A stretch of 48,118 bases of DNA from an uncultured Bacteroidales bacterium (GCA_947168515.1 CAMVMF010000022.1:1-48118), one strand, 5' to 3'; positions 17,305-27,324 are shown, counted from the first letter of the stretch. The notes: generated by a model from the letters alone, not told the origin. Numbers and translations: made by a program.

Positions 17305-20300
17305 TTAGAAACTGTAGCGGACGTGCAGCAGCAAGCTCCAAGTGGAGTAGAAGCTGTTGTAACTATTCCATTCGGGCTCGGTAAAGTTGTACACACCATT
17401 CTTATAGGTAAGGATGGACTCGCTCTTTAGCTGCTGATAGTTGCCCCAGCTGCTGTTGAAGAGATTGAGGAGGTTGTTGACATCGGCACCTACATCAAGA
17501 GTGGTCTGACGACCGGCCACATTGAAGTAAAACTCCTGAGAAACCTTGAAATTGACGCGGTTGAGCCAGGGAGCCACAGTGCCATTACGTTTGCTGTACT
17601 CGCCACGATGAGCACTCAGATAAGGATCGTTGGCAATAAAGGCCTCGTAAGCGTCGCGGTTCTCGGTGCTGCTGAAAGGCATGGCGGCCAACTCATCAGC
17701 GGTGGGGATATATACAAGCTGGCTGGTGCTGATACCCGTATTCTCGTCCGTACTCATCAAATAAGAATAACGGGCCTGGTTGTAGGTACCCACATAGCAA
17801 ATATTGGAACCCTCATAGAAGAGACCCAGCTTGGTAGCGGTGCGGGGACCTTCGAAGATGGTGTAGCTAGCATTGGCAATCAGACGGTTGGGGGTAACAT
17901 AGTAGGAATAGCCAAGTTCGGGGCTGTTGTCGCCATTCACGCGGCTAATCTGAGCGATGTTGTAAACCTGGTCGCCAGCACCATCAGTAGCAGAGAGGCT
18001 GAAGCTGTGAGTGTATGCAGCCATCAGGTCGAGACCGAAAGCGAAGTTCTTCTCCAACTGAGCAGTGACAGACCAGTACTGACCATGAAGGTCTTTGGCG
18101 TTGTGCAGATAGTATCCACTCATAGTACCACCAGTAGCGTTTTTAACGCCTTCGGAGGTATAGGTGGCACGTTTTTCGGGTTCACCAGGAAGCTGGATAG
18201 AGTCACCCAATTTATAGCCTAAAGTAGTGGCAACGACTTCGTTGTAGTTGTAAGAATAAAGACCTTCGAGGGTACCTTTAATGCCAAGAGGCAGTTTCAC
18301 ATCGACGGCAGCGGAGGTCTTCCAGCTAGTAGGCATGCGGAGGTCCTTAGCCAAAATGGTGGTACTGGTTGGAGCGGGCAGGTCTTGCTGAGTGAAAGCA
18401 CCATTGCTATAGATGCTGTGGATAATATCGGTGCGGTTAGCATTGAAAGGAACAACGGGATTGCCCGTGTTGAGGTTGGCAATATACTGGTACTGCAATA
18501 CATTGGCGTTGCCGGCAGCACTAACCAACCAAACACTAGGAATACGTCCGGTGAAGAGACCCGTACCGCCACGAACAACTACTTTGCGATCCTTGGTAAC
18601 ATCCCAGTTGAAGCCCAAACGGGGTGAGAAATTGACCGTGGTGCTGGGGAGGTCGTCCGTGCTGAGACCGGCAAAGGAGCTTTCAGGATTGGCAGCTGCA
18701 ACGGAAGCAAAATCTTTGTTCAGATTGTTGTTGGGGAATGAAATGATAGGAACCTCGATGCGGAGACCGGCAGTCATCTTGAAATATTTGCTGAACTCTA
18801 TTTCATCCTGTCCGTAAATAGAGGCCTGCATCTGGTCGTAGGTGGGATAGACAGTTTGCGTGGGATTGTCAAGATTGGCGTGGGTAATCATGAACGAAAG
18901 AGGATTGGCACGATTGGCAAAGGATTCCCAGGAGTCGAAGATGTACCAACCAGCACCGCCTTGCATAAAGCCGTTAACGGCACGATTGAACTCAAACTGA
19001 GCACCGGCAGTGATATTATGACGACCAGTGATATATGAAATCTCATCGGTTACGTTGATGGTATTTACACGACGGAGATTGCTGTAGGTGAAGGGGTCAA
19101 GGCCAAAAGTGGTGAGGAATGCATATTGGGTGTTTCCATCAGCATCGGTGTAGGGTTCAAGAATGTCGACAGTGGGGAAAACATCGCCAAAATGGCTACG
19201 AGGCTCGTTCTGATAGGACCAAGTGGCACGAAGGGTGTTGGCAGCCTTGCCTTGGAAAAGACGACTGTTCAACTCAGCAGCCAAAGAGGTGAAGTTCTGT
19301 TCCTGATAATAACGTGCCGATTCGTAATAGAGCGAGTAGTCGGACTGACGGCCCTGGCTGTTGCGATTAACAGTATACTGGACTCCGCCAATATTGAATT
19401 TGGTATTGGTACCACCTATGGGACTCATCGAGCTGGACGGCTGATTGGAACCATAGGTATGGGTGTGGCTGAAACGCAAGTTAAATCTGTTGTTGGAGTT
19501 GATATTCCAGTCCAAACGGGCCAACAATTTGTAGTCAGGAGTACTCAGCGAGTAGCCTTGATAACGACCAGGGTCGTATTGATAATTGTCGATTAGGAAC
19601 TGGCGCATCTCATCCATCTGAGCAACGGTAGGACGATTGTAAGAGGTGCTTCCTCCCCATGCGCTGGTGTCGCTCTCGCGGGCCTGGCGAGTGGAGCCGG
19701 CAACGTTGTCGATGGTATACTCACCATTCAAGAAGAAGAAGAGCTTGTCCTTGATGATGGGGCCACTCAGCGTGAAGCCCATGACATTGTTGAGGGATTC
19801 GCTGTTGGTGAGAGAATCCTTACCAACCATGATACCACGGACTGCACTACTGGTATAGTAGTTGTAGACAGATCCGTGCCATTCATTGCCACCTTGTTTG
19901 GTAACAACGTTGATGGCACTGCCTTGGAAACCACTTTGGCGGACATCGAAAGGAGTCAGATTGATGGAAATCTGATCGATAGCATCCAACGAAATAGGGC
20001 TACCGCCGGCAGGCAGGTTGGAACCAATGCCGAAGGCATTGTTGAAAGCGGCACCATCAACAGTGACAGAAGAACCACGATAGTTGCCACCACCGGCAGC
20101 AAAACCGCCACCCACCACAGCAGCCTGAGGGGTGAGCTTCATGATGTCGTTCATGCTACGGCTGGTAGTGGGAATCTTAGCAATGGTCTGGTTTCCAATG
20201 TTGGTTCCAGCACCGGCATTCTCAATGTTCATATTGCTGCTGATGCCTTCAGCAGAAATAACCACCTCCTCAAGGGTGTTAGCCTCGATTTTGAGGACAG

Positions 20301-20619
20301 GGTCTACGACAACCGTAGAGGCCAGAGGAGCCTTGATGTCCTTGATGACAAGGGTTTTGTGACCCATCATCTCGACTTTGATGGTGTAGGGGCCTCCGGC
20401 AACGACACCGTTGATACGGAAAGCACCATCACGATTAGAGAATGCATGGTACACGAGTCCCGAGGGGGTGTAAATCGCTGTTACCATGGCATCCTGCACC
20501 GGACCATTGGCATCGGTGACATGACCTGCGATGGATGAGGTTGTCGACTGTGCCTCTGCCGTTGTAGCAAACAGCAGGCTGACAAGGACAACCACAAAGC
20601 ATTTGATAGTTTTACTCAT
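17305..20619 (-). CDS. Oar-like TonB-dependent outer-membrane receptor
   Basis: This is a 1,104-residue outer-membrane protein. Residues 1-23 are a signal peptide ending AEAQ. Residues about 28-115 form a carboxypeptidase-regulatory-like domain (SIAGHVTDANGPVQDAMVTA, GAFRINGVVAGGPYTIKVE). A plug domain follows (EEVVISAEG, TTSRSMNDIMKLTPQA, GGNYRGSSVTVDGAAFNN, INVVTKQGGNEWHGS), then a long aromatic-rich beta-barrel ending LLLHVRYSF. This is the Oar/OmpA-related type, found mainly as single genes without a SusD partner, and none is seen here. Its ligand is unknown; relatives take up or secrete proteins or polymers using TonB energy. A strong terminator follows. A single short gap separates it from the nucleoside transporter gene upstream. 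Confidence 0.9.
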   Translation of the reverse strand: MSKTIKCFVVVLVSLLFATTAEAQSTTSSIAGHVTDANGPVQDAMVTAIYTPSGLVYHAFSNRDGAFRINGVVAGGPYTIKVEMMGHKTLVIKDIKAPLASTVVVDPVLKIEANTLEEVVISAEGISSNMNIENAGAGTNIGNQTIAKIPTTSRSMNDIMKLTPQAAVVGGGFAAGGGNYRGSSVTVDGAAFNNAFGIGSNLPAGGSPISLDAIDQISINLTPFDVRQSGFQGSAINVVTKQGGNEWHGSVYNYYTSSAVRGIMVGKDSLTNSESLNNVMGFTLSGPIIKDKLFFFLNGEYTIDNVAGSTRQARESDTSAWGGSTSYNRPTVAQMDEMRQFLIDNYQYDPGRYQGYSLSTPDYKLLARLDWNINSNNRFNLRFSHTHTYGSNQPSSSMSPIGGTNTKFNIGGVQYTVNRNSQGRQSDYSLYYESARYYQEQNFTSLAAELNSRLFQGKAANTLRATWSYQNEPRSHFGDVFPTVDILEPYTDADGNTQYAFLTTFGLDPFTYSNLRRVNTINVTDEISYITGRHNITAGAQFEFNRAVNGFMQGGAGWYIFDSWESFANRANPLSFMITHANLDNPTQTVYPTYDQMQASIYGQDEIEFSKYFKMTAGLRIEVPIISFPNNNLNKDFASVAAANPESSFAGLSTDDLPSTTVNFSPRLGFNWDVTKDRKVVVRGGTGLFTGRIPSVWLVSAAGNANVLQYQYIANLNTGNPVVPFNANRTDIIHSIYSNGAFTQQDLPAPTSTTILAKDLRMPTSWKTSAAVDVKLPLGIKGTLEGLYSYNYNEVVATTLGYKLGDSIQLPGEPEKRATYTSEGVKNATGGTMSGYYLHNAKDLHGQYWSVTAQLEKNFAFGLDLMAAYTHSFSLSATDGAGDQVYNIAQISRVNGDNSPELGYSYYVTPNRLIANASYTIFEGPRTATKLGLFYEGSNICYVGTYNQARYSYLMSTDENTGISTSQLVYIPTADELAAMPFSSTENRDAYEAFIANDPYLSAHRGEYSKRNGTVAPWLNRVNFKVSQEFYFNVAGRQTTLDVGADVNNLLNLFNSSWGNYQQLKSESILTYKNGVYNFTEPEWNSYNSFYSTWSLLLHVRYSF

Positions 20620-20733
20620 AAAACAAGTTTTTTAGGGTTTATAAATTAATTAATTGACATTATTTCTGTATTAATGGCCTAGCCTTGGCTGAAAAAAAAT
20701 ACTTTTTGAATGCTGACTGAGGTATCGGGATTA

Positions 20734-22011
20734 CTATCTTTTGTTGGTCTCGGGAAACTTCTCTTCTTTAAAGCACAGGGCAAAAAGGACTGCCACCACC
20801 AGCGCATAACCGGCAAAGACATACCATGCCGAACTCCAGTCGGGATTGGGGTTAAAGACCACATAATGGTTCACCACTTTGCCTGCCGCCCATGTGCCGA
20901 GTGTGGCCCCCAGGCCATTGGTCATGAGCATAAACAGACCTTGCGCAGAGGAGCGGATGTCGTCGGAAGTAGTGTACTCTACATATAGCGAGCCCGAGAT
21001 ATTGAAGAAATCGAAGGCAACGCCATAAACAATGCAGCTGAGGATAAGCAGCCAGACACCGCTTCCTGTATCGCCAGCACCGAAAAGGCCAAAACGCAAC
21101 ACCCATGCCGCCATGGAAATAAGCATCACTTTCTTGATACCGAACTTACGAAGGAAGAACGGGATAAGCAGTATGCATAGGGTTTCTGACAATTGGCTCA
21201 AGGAGATAAGCGCATTGGCGTTGTGGGCTCCCCAGGTATCGGCATATTCTGGCACATTCTGGAAGTGGGTGATGAAAGTGTTGGCGTAGCCGTTGGTCAC
21301 CTGCAAGGAGGCACCCAAAAACATCGAGAAAAGAAAGAAGATGGCAAACTTACGCTCCTTGAAAAGTCGGAATGCACTAAGACCCGAAGCTTCGGCAAAA
21401 GATTTTGAAGGTTTGCCTTTGCCCAAGCAGGGACATGAGGGAAGAGTGAGTGCATATAGACTAAGCACCACGCTCAGGGCTCCCGAGAGCAGGAACTGCT
21501 CGTGAGAATGCTGGAACTGAACCCCTTTGCCATTACAAATGAAATTCACTGCCAGCATGCAGCAGATGAAACCGATAGTACCAAAAACACGGATAGGCGG
21601 AAAATGTTTGACTGAATCCAATCCGGCCTTATCGAGTCCCGTATATGCCACAGAATTGGCAATGGCAATAGTGGGCATAAAGAAAGCCACGCTAACAGTG
21701 TACAACGCAAAGAATGGCGCAAACTGCAGGTGGCCCGCATTCATCATAGCATACACGCCGGCACCTATCATAAAGATGCCCGCAATGCCATGGCAAAGCG
21801 ACAGCACCTTTTGTGCCTGTATCCATTTGTCTGCGACAATGCCCATCAAAGCAGGCATAAAAATGGAGACAATGCCCTGTATGGCAAAGAAAATCCAAAT
21901 CTTGTCTGCCAAACCAGCCCCATACAGAAATCCTCCCATGGAGGTGAGATAGGCGCCCCAAACGGCAAACTCCAGGAAATTCATCACTATAAGGCGGAAT
22001 TTGATATTCAT
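20734..22011 (-). CDS. nucleoside:H+ symporter, MFS (NHS/NupG family)
   Basis: This is a 425-residue inner-membrane transporter with about 12 helices. The start MNIKFRLIVMNFLEFAVWGA is characteristic of the nucleoside:H+ symporter family, as are the segments GIVADKWIQAQKVLSLCH and FDFFNISGSLYVE (the conserved 'gvcfdFf' loop). The family imports purine and pyrimidine nucleosides with protons. The next gene along the strand behind it encodes a 5'-nucleotidase, so the pair could release nucleosides outside the inner membrane and import them. A promoter is seen at 22047-22077. Confidence 0.88.
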   Translation of the reverse strand: MNIKFRLIVMNFLEFAVWGAYLTSMGGFLYGAGLADKIWIFFAIQGIVSIFMPALMGIVADKWIQAQKVLSLCHGIAGIFMIGAGVYAMMNAGHLQFAPFFALYTVSVAFFMPTIAIANSVAYTGLDKAGLDSVKHFPPIRVFGTIGFICCMLAVNFICNGKGVQFQHSHEQFLLSGALSVVLSLYALTLPSCPCLGKGKPSKSFAEASGLSAFRLFKERKFAIFFLFSMFLGASLQVTNGYANTFITHFQNVPEYADTWGAHNANALISLSQLSETLCILLIPFFLRKFGIKKVMLISMAAWVLRFGLFGAGDTGSGVWLLILSCIVYGVAFDFFNISGSLYVEYTTSDDIRSSAQGLFMLMTNGLGATLGTWAAGKVVNHYVVFNPNPDWSSAWYVFAGYALVVAVLFALCFKEEKFPETNKR

Positions 22012-22046
22012 GTTTTTAATCTTATTATAATTATCTTAATAAAGTG

Positions 22047-22077
22047 CAAAAATACGAAATAAATCTTATATAGCAAG
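22047..22077 (-). promoter_or_regulatory. promoter of the nucleoside symporter gene
   Basis: On the minus strand, CTTG (22077-22074) is followed after 19 nt by TATTTTTG (22054-22047), fitting the Bacteroidota -33/-7 pattern. The -33 match is partial. Confidence 0.55.
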
Positions 22078-22141
22078 CACTCACCAAACGTTTTAACAAT
22101 TAAAATGGGGAATTTACTAACTAATAGACAATTGCAAGAAT

Positions 22142-23725
22142 CTAGTACCTTACACGAATACGCCCCTGCGACTGGAAATAACGCGAGCCTATCGTGCCTT
22201 GAAGATGCTTGTGGACAAACGCTTCCATCACTTTTACCGACTCGCCCAAGACGGGGCCAATCACCTTAACATCATAGAAGTTGTGCCCATCGCCATGATT
22301 TAATAGGAAATAGTCACAGCCACACACGGTGTATCGCTTCTTGGGTCTAAGCGGCTCATAACGTTTTGAAACATCGTTCCACACTTTCACATTACTCACT
22401 CGCCGACGGCCTTCCACCCGTTGGAAGATGCCATTTTCATCTAAGACCACAGGGTTCGGCAAATCGGGATTGACTTCAAAGGTAATTCCCGAAACCTGAA
22501 GTGTTGCACCCAGCAGACGAGGCCAGCTGTGTAGCCCCATTTCCAAAGCATCCAACAGACACTGGCCGCTCATCTCCACCACCATGACTTTGTTATCAAA
22601 CGGGAAGGAGGAATACAGGTCGTCGAATGCGATGTCGCCGCTTGGCAGATCGGCCCGGATGCCACCACGGTTCATCAAGCCCACCTGTGCTCCGGAAAGG
22701 ACTCGGAAAGCATCCGTACACAGATTACCCAAAGGACTGTCCAAAAAATCTTTCTGAGAATAATCCCGCCGTACCTCAGCTTCAGCACGACCCACAATGC
22801 GGCTACCCACAGATGCATACTCATTCTTTATGACCTCCAGCGTGTCAGCCACCCTCGGGGAGGAAATACCAAGTTCGTCCGTCTGCAAGAGGTCACTAAA
22901 AATCGCGCCCCGCGAGGGACTGATGACCACCTGTCCTATATGCCTGAACTTTGAACCCGCTGAAGTCCAAAGGACAGGCTGTCCGTCGCGATTGCTCAAA
23001 AGCGAATGTGGCAGAACGCTATGAGAATGTCCGTCGAGCACCACGTCGATGCCTGCGGTCTTTGTCACAATGGCAGGCATGTCCACCTCACCAATGTGTG
23101 ATATAAGCACCACATAGTCTGCCCCTTGGCCCCTTACCTCATCCACGCAGGACTGTAAAAGGGAGTCCAGGTGGTCGGCATGGAAAGTATAGAGCCATCT
23201 CTTCAAACTATCCTGAAAGAAAGTAGGGGTGCTGGTGGTTGCAGCCGCCGGCGTTGTGATGCCGATAAAAGCCACAGACGTTCCACCCAGCGTGTCGATG
23301 TGCGAAGGTTTAAACAGGCATGTTCCGGTAGCAACCTCTGTAAAATTGCAGCACAAGGGAGTCCCCTTCAACTGAGAAACCCGTTGCTGCAACATAGGCA
23401 CGCCGTAGTCGAACTCATGGTTGCCTAATGTGTAATAGTCATAAGCTACGGCGTTCATCATTCGCACGATGTAACCGCCCTGAGAGTGAGACCCCAAAGA
23501 GGTACCCGAAAGAAAATCGCCGCACGACACCAGTATCGTATTGGGACTCAAACGCCGCAGCGAGTCGCGCACCGCTGCTATCACGGGGTACCCGTTTATT
23601 GCGCCATGGACATCATTTTCATAAACAATCACAATGTCGTCTTTATAAACCGGGAAGCCCTGGGCCTCGGTCCCATTCGACAACAGCAGTGCCGGAAAAA
23701 ACAACAGTAATAATAACTTCTTCAT
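22142..23725 (-). CDS. periplasmic 5'-nucleotidase / metallophosphoesterase, UshA-like
   Basis: This is a 527-residue exported enzyme of the UshA/CpdB type. The signal peptide MKKLLLLLFFPALLLSNGTE starts at ATG 23725; the earlier GTG at 23764 would lie inside the preceding terminator. The metallophosphatase domain has VYENDVHGAI (D-x-H), VSCGDFLSG, LGNHEFDYG, VVLISHIGE and DGHSHSVLP, so all metal ligands are present. The C-terminal 5'-nucleotidase domain has NRGGIRADLPSGDIAFDDLY and FPFDNKVMVVE, the substrate-binding part. It should dephosphorylate nucleotides in the periplasm and feed the neighbouring nucleoside symporter. Separate transcription from the SIMPL gene is suggested by the hairpin at 23740-23770. 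Confidence 0.92.
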   Translation of the reverse strand: MKKLLLLLFFPALLLSNGTEAQGFPVYKDDIVIVYENDVHGAINGYPVIAAVRDSLRRLSPNTILVSCGDFLSGTSLGSHSQGGYIVRMMNAVAYDYYTLGNHEFDYGVPMLQQRVSQLKGTPLCCNFTEVATGTCLFKPSHIDTLGGTSVAFIGITTPAAATTSTPTFFQDSLKRWLYTFHADHLDSLLQSCVDEVRGQGADYVVLISHIGEVDMPAIVTKTAGIDVVLDGHSHSVLPHSLLSNRDGQPVLWTSAGSKFRHIGQVVISPSRGAIFSDLLQTDELGISSPRVADTLEVIKNEYASVGSRIVGRAEAEVRRDYSQKDFLDSPLGNLCTDAFRVLSGAQVGLMNRGGIRADLPSGDIAFDDLYSSFPFDNKVMVVEMSGQCLLDALEMGLHSWPRLLGATLQVSGITFEVNPDLPNPVVLDENGIFQRVEGRRRVSNVKVWNDVSKRYEPLRPKKRYTVCGCDYFLLNHGDGHNFYDVKVIGPVLGESVKVMEAFVHKHLQGTIGSRYFQSQGRIRVRY

Positions 23726-23739
23726 GCTACTAAATAAAA

Positions 23740-23770
23740 AAAGACGTGATTCCGATGCATTCACGTCTTT
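23740..23770. terminator. bidirectional terminator hairpin
   Basis: The arms AAAGACGTGA and TCACGTCTTT (23740-23749 and 23761-23770) have A- and T-runs on both sides. It ends the SIMPL gene on the minus strand and lies just before the nucleotidase start. Confidence 0.8.
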
Positions 23771-23795
23771 TCTATTACATTATGTATGATACGTA

Positions 23796-24539
23796 CTACT
23801 TTACATTATAGGTCAAACGCATATTGATGCTGGCGCGTTTTTTCTTCGATGAGGTGTTGAAGGTGCCGCCCCAAGAGTAGTCCTCGTCAGCAGAGTTAGG
23901 TGCCGTAATCTGGAATACACCCATATTGGCGGTCTGGAGCCCACCCAAGCGCGAACCGGCACTCTTGGCAATGGTCTGGGCACGCTGCTTGGCATTGTCC
24001 GTAGCCTCTGCCAACATCTCAATTTTCAGGTCAGAGAGTTTGGTGTAGTAATAGGAAAGGCTGTTGTCGTCGAGGTTAATGCCCTTGTCAAGGAGTTCGG
24101 TGATTTCACGCGAAATCTTTTCCACCTTGTCAACATCGTTGCTTTCTATGCGCACGTACTGGGTGAGACGATAGCCACTAAAGGTATAATAGCTCCTGTT
24201 GGCATTATTATCCCAATGATACTCCGTTTCCTTGTTGGTCTCTATTGCCTTGAAATCAACTTCGGTATCGGAAAGCCCTTTGCCTTTAAGATACTCATGC
24301 ACAGTATTATTTATATCTTTTAGTTGGGTGTATCCCTCTTTCATGTCCATGTCTAGCACATTGTATGAGAGGTTCCACACAATAAGGTCGGAAGTGAAGT
24401 CACGCTGCGCCATGCCCACTACCGAAACGGTCTTGGAATGGCCACGGGCCTGATTGAACCATTTTCCGCCCAACCATACAGCTATGATCATACAGATGCC
24501 GAAAATGGTAACTCCGTAAACAAAACTTGATTTCTTCAT
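23796..24539 (-). CDS. SIMPL-domain (DUF541, YggE-like) protein
   Basis: This is a 247-residue protein with one N-terminal membrane segment (about 8-26, VYGVTIFGICMIIAVWLGG). A SIMPL domain follows, starting SKTVSVVGMAQRDFTSDLIVW and continuing with VDKVEKISREITELLDKGI and DNAKQRAQTIAKSAGSRLG, the conserved helix of the family. It should be anchored in the inner membrane facing the periplasm. Members such as YggE are linked to stress defence, and others bind signalling proteins; the molecular role is not known. The domain end SINMRLTYNVK is intact. No operon partner is obvious. Confidence 0.88.
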   Translation of the reverse strand: MKKSSFVYGVTIFGICMIIAVWLGGKWFNQARGHSKTVSVVGMAQRDFTSDLIVWNLSYNVLDMDMKEGYTQLKDINNTVHEYLKGKGLSDTEVDFKAIETNKETEYHWDNNANRSYYTFSGYRLTQYVRIESNDVDKVEKISREITELLDKGINLDDNSLSYYYTKLSDLKIEMLAEATDNAKQRAQTIAKSAGSRLGGLQTANMGVFQITAPNSADEDYSWGGTFNTSSKKKRASINMRLTYNVK

Positions 24540-24744
24540 AGTAACAGCAATTTTATGTGGTTTATATTAAATTCGTCTCGTCTCTAACAACACCCTCTCT
24601 CATCTGGGTACTGCAATTCTCTTACCGATGGGCTCTTGCCTCTCTTTGTTTAAAATCCATCGGCCAAACCAACGCCTTCCGTCTGATCGGAAACCTTGGT
24701 GTGGCCGACATTATACTGCATCACCCTTCAAAGAATTATGACAA

Positions 24745-25572
24745 TCAATAAACAGGGAAGGCTATCTCACGCTCAATGACCTGATAGGCCACATTGTTGC
24801 GATAGATGGTCTGGCGAACCCAGTTGTCATCCTCGTCATACTCAAACACATAACTATGTTTCCAGTTGAGGTGCTCGTCGTAGTTGAACGAAGAGAGTTC
24901 GATGAGGTTGTCGTGGTCGTCATAATAGTAGGTCGTCAGGGCCACCAAGAAATCGTCGGCATCATAAAAACGCCATTCGATGCGGTTGCCGTGGCTGTCA
25001 TACTTATAGAGATAGCGCTGCATCAATTCGCCGTCGCGATCGTAGAACTCCATCTCGGTGTTGTTGCCGGTGGCATCATATTTGTAGACACGTTTCTCGG
25101 TCATGGTGCCGTCGGGAGCAAAACTCTGCTCTTCCACCAGACGGTTGTTCTCATAGCGCGAAGTCTCCTTCTTGGTCATATGGTCGCCCATAAAGACGGT
25201 ACGCTCGATGCGGTTGCCATTCTTGTCGTTGAGATAAGCCGTGCGGCCTATGAGCTGCTTGGCACGGTTGTACTCATTCCAACCCAGGGCATATCCATGG
25301 ACATCGAAGTAATAGGAATACCATGTGTACTCGCCACCTTTGGTGCGGTATTTGTCCTGAAAATTACCGCGCTTGTCAAAAGTGATGGAGTCGATGCATA
25401 TAAGCTGACGACCGCCATTGCGACCGCCATGGATGTCATAGGTGTACTCAATCACATAGACGGCATTGCCGTTGATGCCCATCTCCTGACGAGAGGATTT
25501 GCGGGGTCCATTACCTGCATAAGCCATTCCCGCGGCCAGCAAGACCAACGATAAAACGATATATTTCTTCAT
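24745..25572 (-). CDS. secreted protein with degenerate YD-like repeats
   Basis: This 275-residue protein has a signal peptide (MKKYIVLSLVLLAAGMAYAG). From residue about 90 to the end it consists of roughly eight repeats of about 20 residues with the core Y.YD..GN..E, for example YKYDATGNNTEMEFYD and YKYDSHGNRIEWRFYD. These resemble the YD repeats of Rhs/teneurin shells, but the protein is short and has no toxin domain or Rhs core motif. It probably forms a small beta-solenoid or spiral on the surface or in the periplasm. A TATCTTTG box on the minus strand (25613-25606) may be its -7 element. The function is unknown. Confidence 0.72.
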   Translation of the reverse strand: MKKYIVLSLVLLAAGMAYAGNGPRKSSRQEMGINGNAVYVIEYTYDIHGGRNGGRQLICIDSITFDKRGNFQDKYRTKGGEYTWYSYYFDVHGYALGWNEYNRAKQLIGRTAYLNDKNGNRIERTVFMGDHMTKKETSRYENNRLVEEQSFAPDGTMTEKRVYKYDATGNNTEMEFYDRDGELMQRYLYKYDSHGNRIEWRFYDADDFLVALTTYYYDDHDNLIELSSFNYDEHLNWKHSYVFEYDEDDNWVRQTIYRNNVAYQVIEREIAFPVY

Positions 25573-25832
25573 GTTACACTTAATTATTCATTAAAAAGCA
25601 TATTGCAAAGATACAACTTTTTCTTTAATAGTAACGGACGATTAATAAAAAAATTGTATCGCGGCAGGCTTTTCTATCGAACAGCCCCTGCCCAGGGTCA
25701 ACAACCAAGGCATTCTTGCCGTTAGCCCTTGGTACGTTATTAGGCACTTTCGAATAGGCCAGCCAGCAAAACCGAGGCCTCCTCCCTCACGACAAAGCAG
25801 TACGGAGCACAAAAGTGGAACCAGCCGCAATG
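25573..25832. other. intergenic region between cstA and the YD-like gene
   Basis: This holds a TATCTTTG -7-like box (25613-25606, minus strand) for the YD-like gene. Short open frames here have no family resemblance and are not called. Confidence 0.4.
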
Positions 25833-27296
25833 TTATTCTTTCGAGGCCCTATTACGCGTTGCAAATCGGACGAATACAGCCGTCACCACCAAGGTGACCA
25901 CAGCGCCCAAGGTGTAGCCTAACCCGCGAGGCAATACGCCACCGAGGCCTTCTTTTTCGGCCACAAAGAGGAAACTGGTGGTAACCATGGTCATGAAGAC
26001 CGCTGGGATAAGGGCAATAATGTATGGCTTCTTCTTCATGCACAGGAAAACGGCAATGGTCCACAACGTTACCGTGGCCAACACCTGGTTGCTCCATGCA
26101 AAATAGCGCCAGATGAAGTCGAACCCCGAAGGGTCGGCCAACGAGAAAACCAGCAACCCCGCGGCCAATAGGAAGATGGGCAAAGCCACCAACAGCCGCT
26201 TCGGTATGGGTTTCTGGTCCACATGCATGAAGTCGGCCACTATCAGTCGGGCCGAACGTAGGGCAGTATCGCCGCTGGTGATGGCAGCACTAATGACACC
26301 CAGAATACAAATAGTGGCAATCAGGGGGGTGAACCATTCGTTGGCTATCACGCCCACCATGGCATTGCCGCCAAGGGGCTGTCCTTCGGGACTGATGGTC
26401 TTGGCTGCCAGGATGGGGTCGTGGTAGAACACCGTGGCGGCAGCAGCCCAAATAAGAGCCACCACACCCTCGGTGATCATGGCACCATAGAAAATGGGCC
26501 GCGCCTGTTTCTCATTGGTCATGCAGCGGGCCATGAGGGGCGACTGGGTGGCATGGAACCCACTGATGGCTCCACAGGCGATGCTGATGAACATCATGGG
26601 GAAGATGGGATTGTGTGCCGCATTGGGATGTCGGTTCTGCAGACCCTCCCATATCTCGGGGATATGGGGCTGCTTTACCACGAAGGCCACCACAATGGCC
26701 ACGGCCATGGCAAGCAGCAGGAACCCAAAGACGGGATAGATTTTTCCTATCAGCTTATCGATAGGTAGCAAGGTGGCAATCAGATAGTAGGCAAAAATAA
26801 GACCCACCCAAATGAAGATATTCCAGTCGGGGGTGAAGTTGTTATTGAGCAGCACGGCGGGAGTGTTGACAAACACAGCTCCCACCAGTATCATCAACAA
26901 CACGGTGAAGGCACGCATCACCTGCTTCATGCCGTTGCCCAGATACTTACCATGTATCTCCGGCAGCGAGGCTCCATCCATGCGGATGGAAATAAAACCT
27001 GCGATGAAATCATGAACGGCCCCGGCGAAGATACTGCCGAAGACAATCCACAAGAAAGAGGCCGTGCCGAACTGCGCACCCATGATGGCACCGCAGATAG
27101 GGCCAACGCCGGCAATGTTAAGGAACTGAATGAGATAAATACGCCACGGCTTCATGGGCACATAGTCCACACCATCGGGGTGGCTCACTGCCGGAGTTAT
27201 CCGCTTCGGATCCACCTCAATCACACGTTCAATGAACTTGGAGTATACGAAATAGCCCAAGAGCAACAATACAATAGCTATAATGAATGTTACCAT
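25833..27296 (-). CDS. cstA: CstA-family peptide/pyruvate transporter
   Basis: This is a 487-residue inner-membrane protein of the carbon starvation (CstA/BtsT) family with about 13 hydrophobic segments. The family stretch PWRIYLIQFLNIAGVGPICG followed by AIMGAQFG, and then FGSIFAGAVHDFIAGFIS and SGFHATQSPLMARC, is present. E. coli members import pyruvate or peptides when carbon is short. ATG 27296 is chosen because it opens directly into the first helix (MVTFIIAIVLLLLGYFVYS) and lies just after a TATCTTTG promoter box; the longer frame to 27416 would run through that promoter. It is divergent from cas9 with a 213-bp gap. It stands alone. Confidence 0.92.
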   Translation of the reverse strand: MVTFIIAIVLLLLGYFVYSKFIERVIEVDPKRITPAVSHPDGVDYVPMKPWRIYLIQFLNIAGVGPICGAIMGAQFGTASFLWIVFGSIFAGAVHDFIAGFISIRMDGASLPEIHGKYLGNGMKQVMRAFTVLLMILVGAVFVNTPAVLLNNNFTPDWNIFIWVGLIFAYYLIATLLPIDKLIGKIYPVFGFLLLAMAVAIVVAFVVKQPHIPEIWEGLQNRHPNAAHNPIFPMMFISIACGAISGFHATQSPLMARCMTNEKQARPIFYGAMITEGVVALIWAAAATVFYHDPILAAKTISPEGQPLGGNAMVGVIANEWFTPLIATICILGVISAAITSGDTALRSARLIVADFMHVDQKPIPKRLLVALPIFLLAAGLLVFSLADPSGFDFIWRYFAWSNQVLATVTLWTIAVFLCMKKKPYIIALIPAVFMTMVTTSFLFVAEKEGLGGVLPRGLGYTLGAVVTLVVTAVFVRFATRNRASKE

Positions 27297-27316
27297 AACA
27301 ACTTTTTTTTGACCTG

Positions 27317-27324
27317 CAAAGATA
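27317..27324 (-). promoter_or_regulatory. -7 promoter box of cstA
   Basis: TATCTTTG on the minus strand lies 20 bp before the cstA ATG. The -33 box is weak. Confidence 0.5.

Noticed and set aside
25640-25830. 62-residue open frame between cstA and the YD-like gene
   Set aside because: No start context, promoter or family resemblance.
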